Assembly (NCBI GenBank): GCA_035421265.1
Contig: DAOLWP010000031.1
Coordinates: 1 to 5,411 of the forward strand
From: UBA6220 sp937870835
GTDB taxonomy: Bacteria > Patescibacteriota > Minisyncoccia > Minisyncoccales > Minisyncoccaceae
DNA length: 5,411 nucleotides
Direction: 5' to 3'
Positions 5,339 through 5,411 of the stretch are shown piece after piece; position 1 is the stretch's first letter; each line of letters starts with the position of its first letter. The notes beneath the pieces are model-generated. The model was given only the letters and a program-made list of their open reading frames with translations, did not search any database and was not told the origin of the DNA. Made by a program: the position numbers and the translations under genes.

Positions 5339-5411
5339 GGGCCCGTAGTTAAACGGCATAATACTACTTTCGCATAGTAGAGTTAGGAGTTCAATTCTCC
5401 TCGGGTCCACC
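5339..5411 (+). tRNA. tRNA-Ala, anticodon CGC (3' end at window edge)
   Basis: The full cloverleaf can be folded by eye. The acceptor stem GGGCCCG (5339-5345) pairs with CGGGTCC (5402-5408). The D stem GTTA/TAAT (5348-5351, 5359-5362) closes a loop containing G18-G19 at 5355-5356. The anticodon stem CTACT/AGTAG (5364-5368, 5376-5380) closes the loop TTCGCAT, with anticodon CGC at 5371-5373. The variable loop has four bases. The T stem AGGAG/CTCCT closes the loop TTCAATT (5390-5396). The G3:U70 wobble pair (5341 with 5406) and discriminator A73 (5409) are the classical alanine identity elements and agree with the anticodon, which reads GCG. The gene continues with CC at 5410-5411, where the window ends, so a genomically encoded CCA is likely but its last base is not seen. 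No strong promoter was found in the 41-bp spacer, so co-transcription with cca is possible. Confidence 0.93.

Noticed and set aside
5063..5410. 115-codon minus-strand open frame over the cca end and the tRNA
   Set aside because: It lies antisense to a well-supported cca gene and a complete tRNA, and its translation shows no family pattern. It is a shadow frame.

Overview
This AT-rich window has a single block of three leftward housekeeping genes (nusA, tig, clpP) and, divergent from it, a rightward gene for a tRNA nucleotidyltransferase (cca) followed by a tRNA-Ala gene that runs to the right edge. The very AT-rich spacers, lack of Shine-Dalgarno sites, compact layout, all-TAA stops and protein style suggest a small-genome bacterium. 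The Candidate Phyla Radiation (Patescibacteria, perhaps Parcubacteria) is my best guess, but this is inference from style and not a phylogenetic result. The standard genetic code fits all four proteins.

Layout. Bases 3-599 (-) encode ClpP with a complete Ser-His-Asp triad. Bases 699-1976 (-) encode trigger factor with the ribosome-docking signature. A 145-bp spacer containing an alternating TA/CA tract separates it from nusA (2122-3501, -). NusA here has an enlarged N-terminal domain and a long acidic tail. The 281-bp spacer 3502-3782 is the most interesting stretch. It holds two back-to-back sigma70-type promoters whose -35 hexamers overlap almost completely, a possible 29-residue hydrophobic ORF in the nusA leader, a terminator-like hairpin inside that ORF, and a perfect 13-bp tandem duplication. 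Bases 3783-5297 (+) encode a class II CCA-adding enzyme with an HD domain, apparently read from a nearly leaderless mRNA. Bases 5339-5411 (+) are tRNA-Ala(CGC), cut by the window edge within or just before the terminal CCA.

Functional theme. The leftward genes follow a polypeptide from transcription elongation and termination (NusA) through co-translational folding (trigger factor) to degradation (ClpP). The tig-clpP pairing is a classical bacterial neighbourhood, in which clpX often follows; clpX would lie beyond the left edge if present. On the right, a tRNA-maturation enzyme sits 41 bp upstream of a tRNA gene. The shared promoter region could couple transcription of nusA and cca, but this is untested.

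No mobile element, CRISPR array, or clearly new multi-gene system is visible. The candidates for something undescribed are the nusA leader (small ORF plus hairpin) and the shared divergent promoter.
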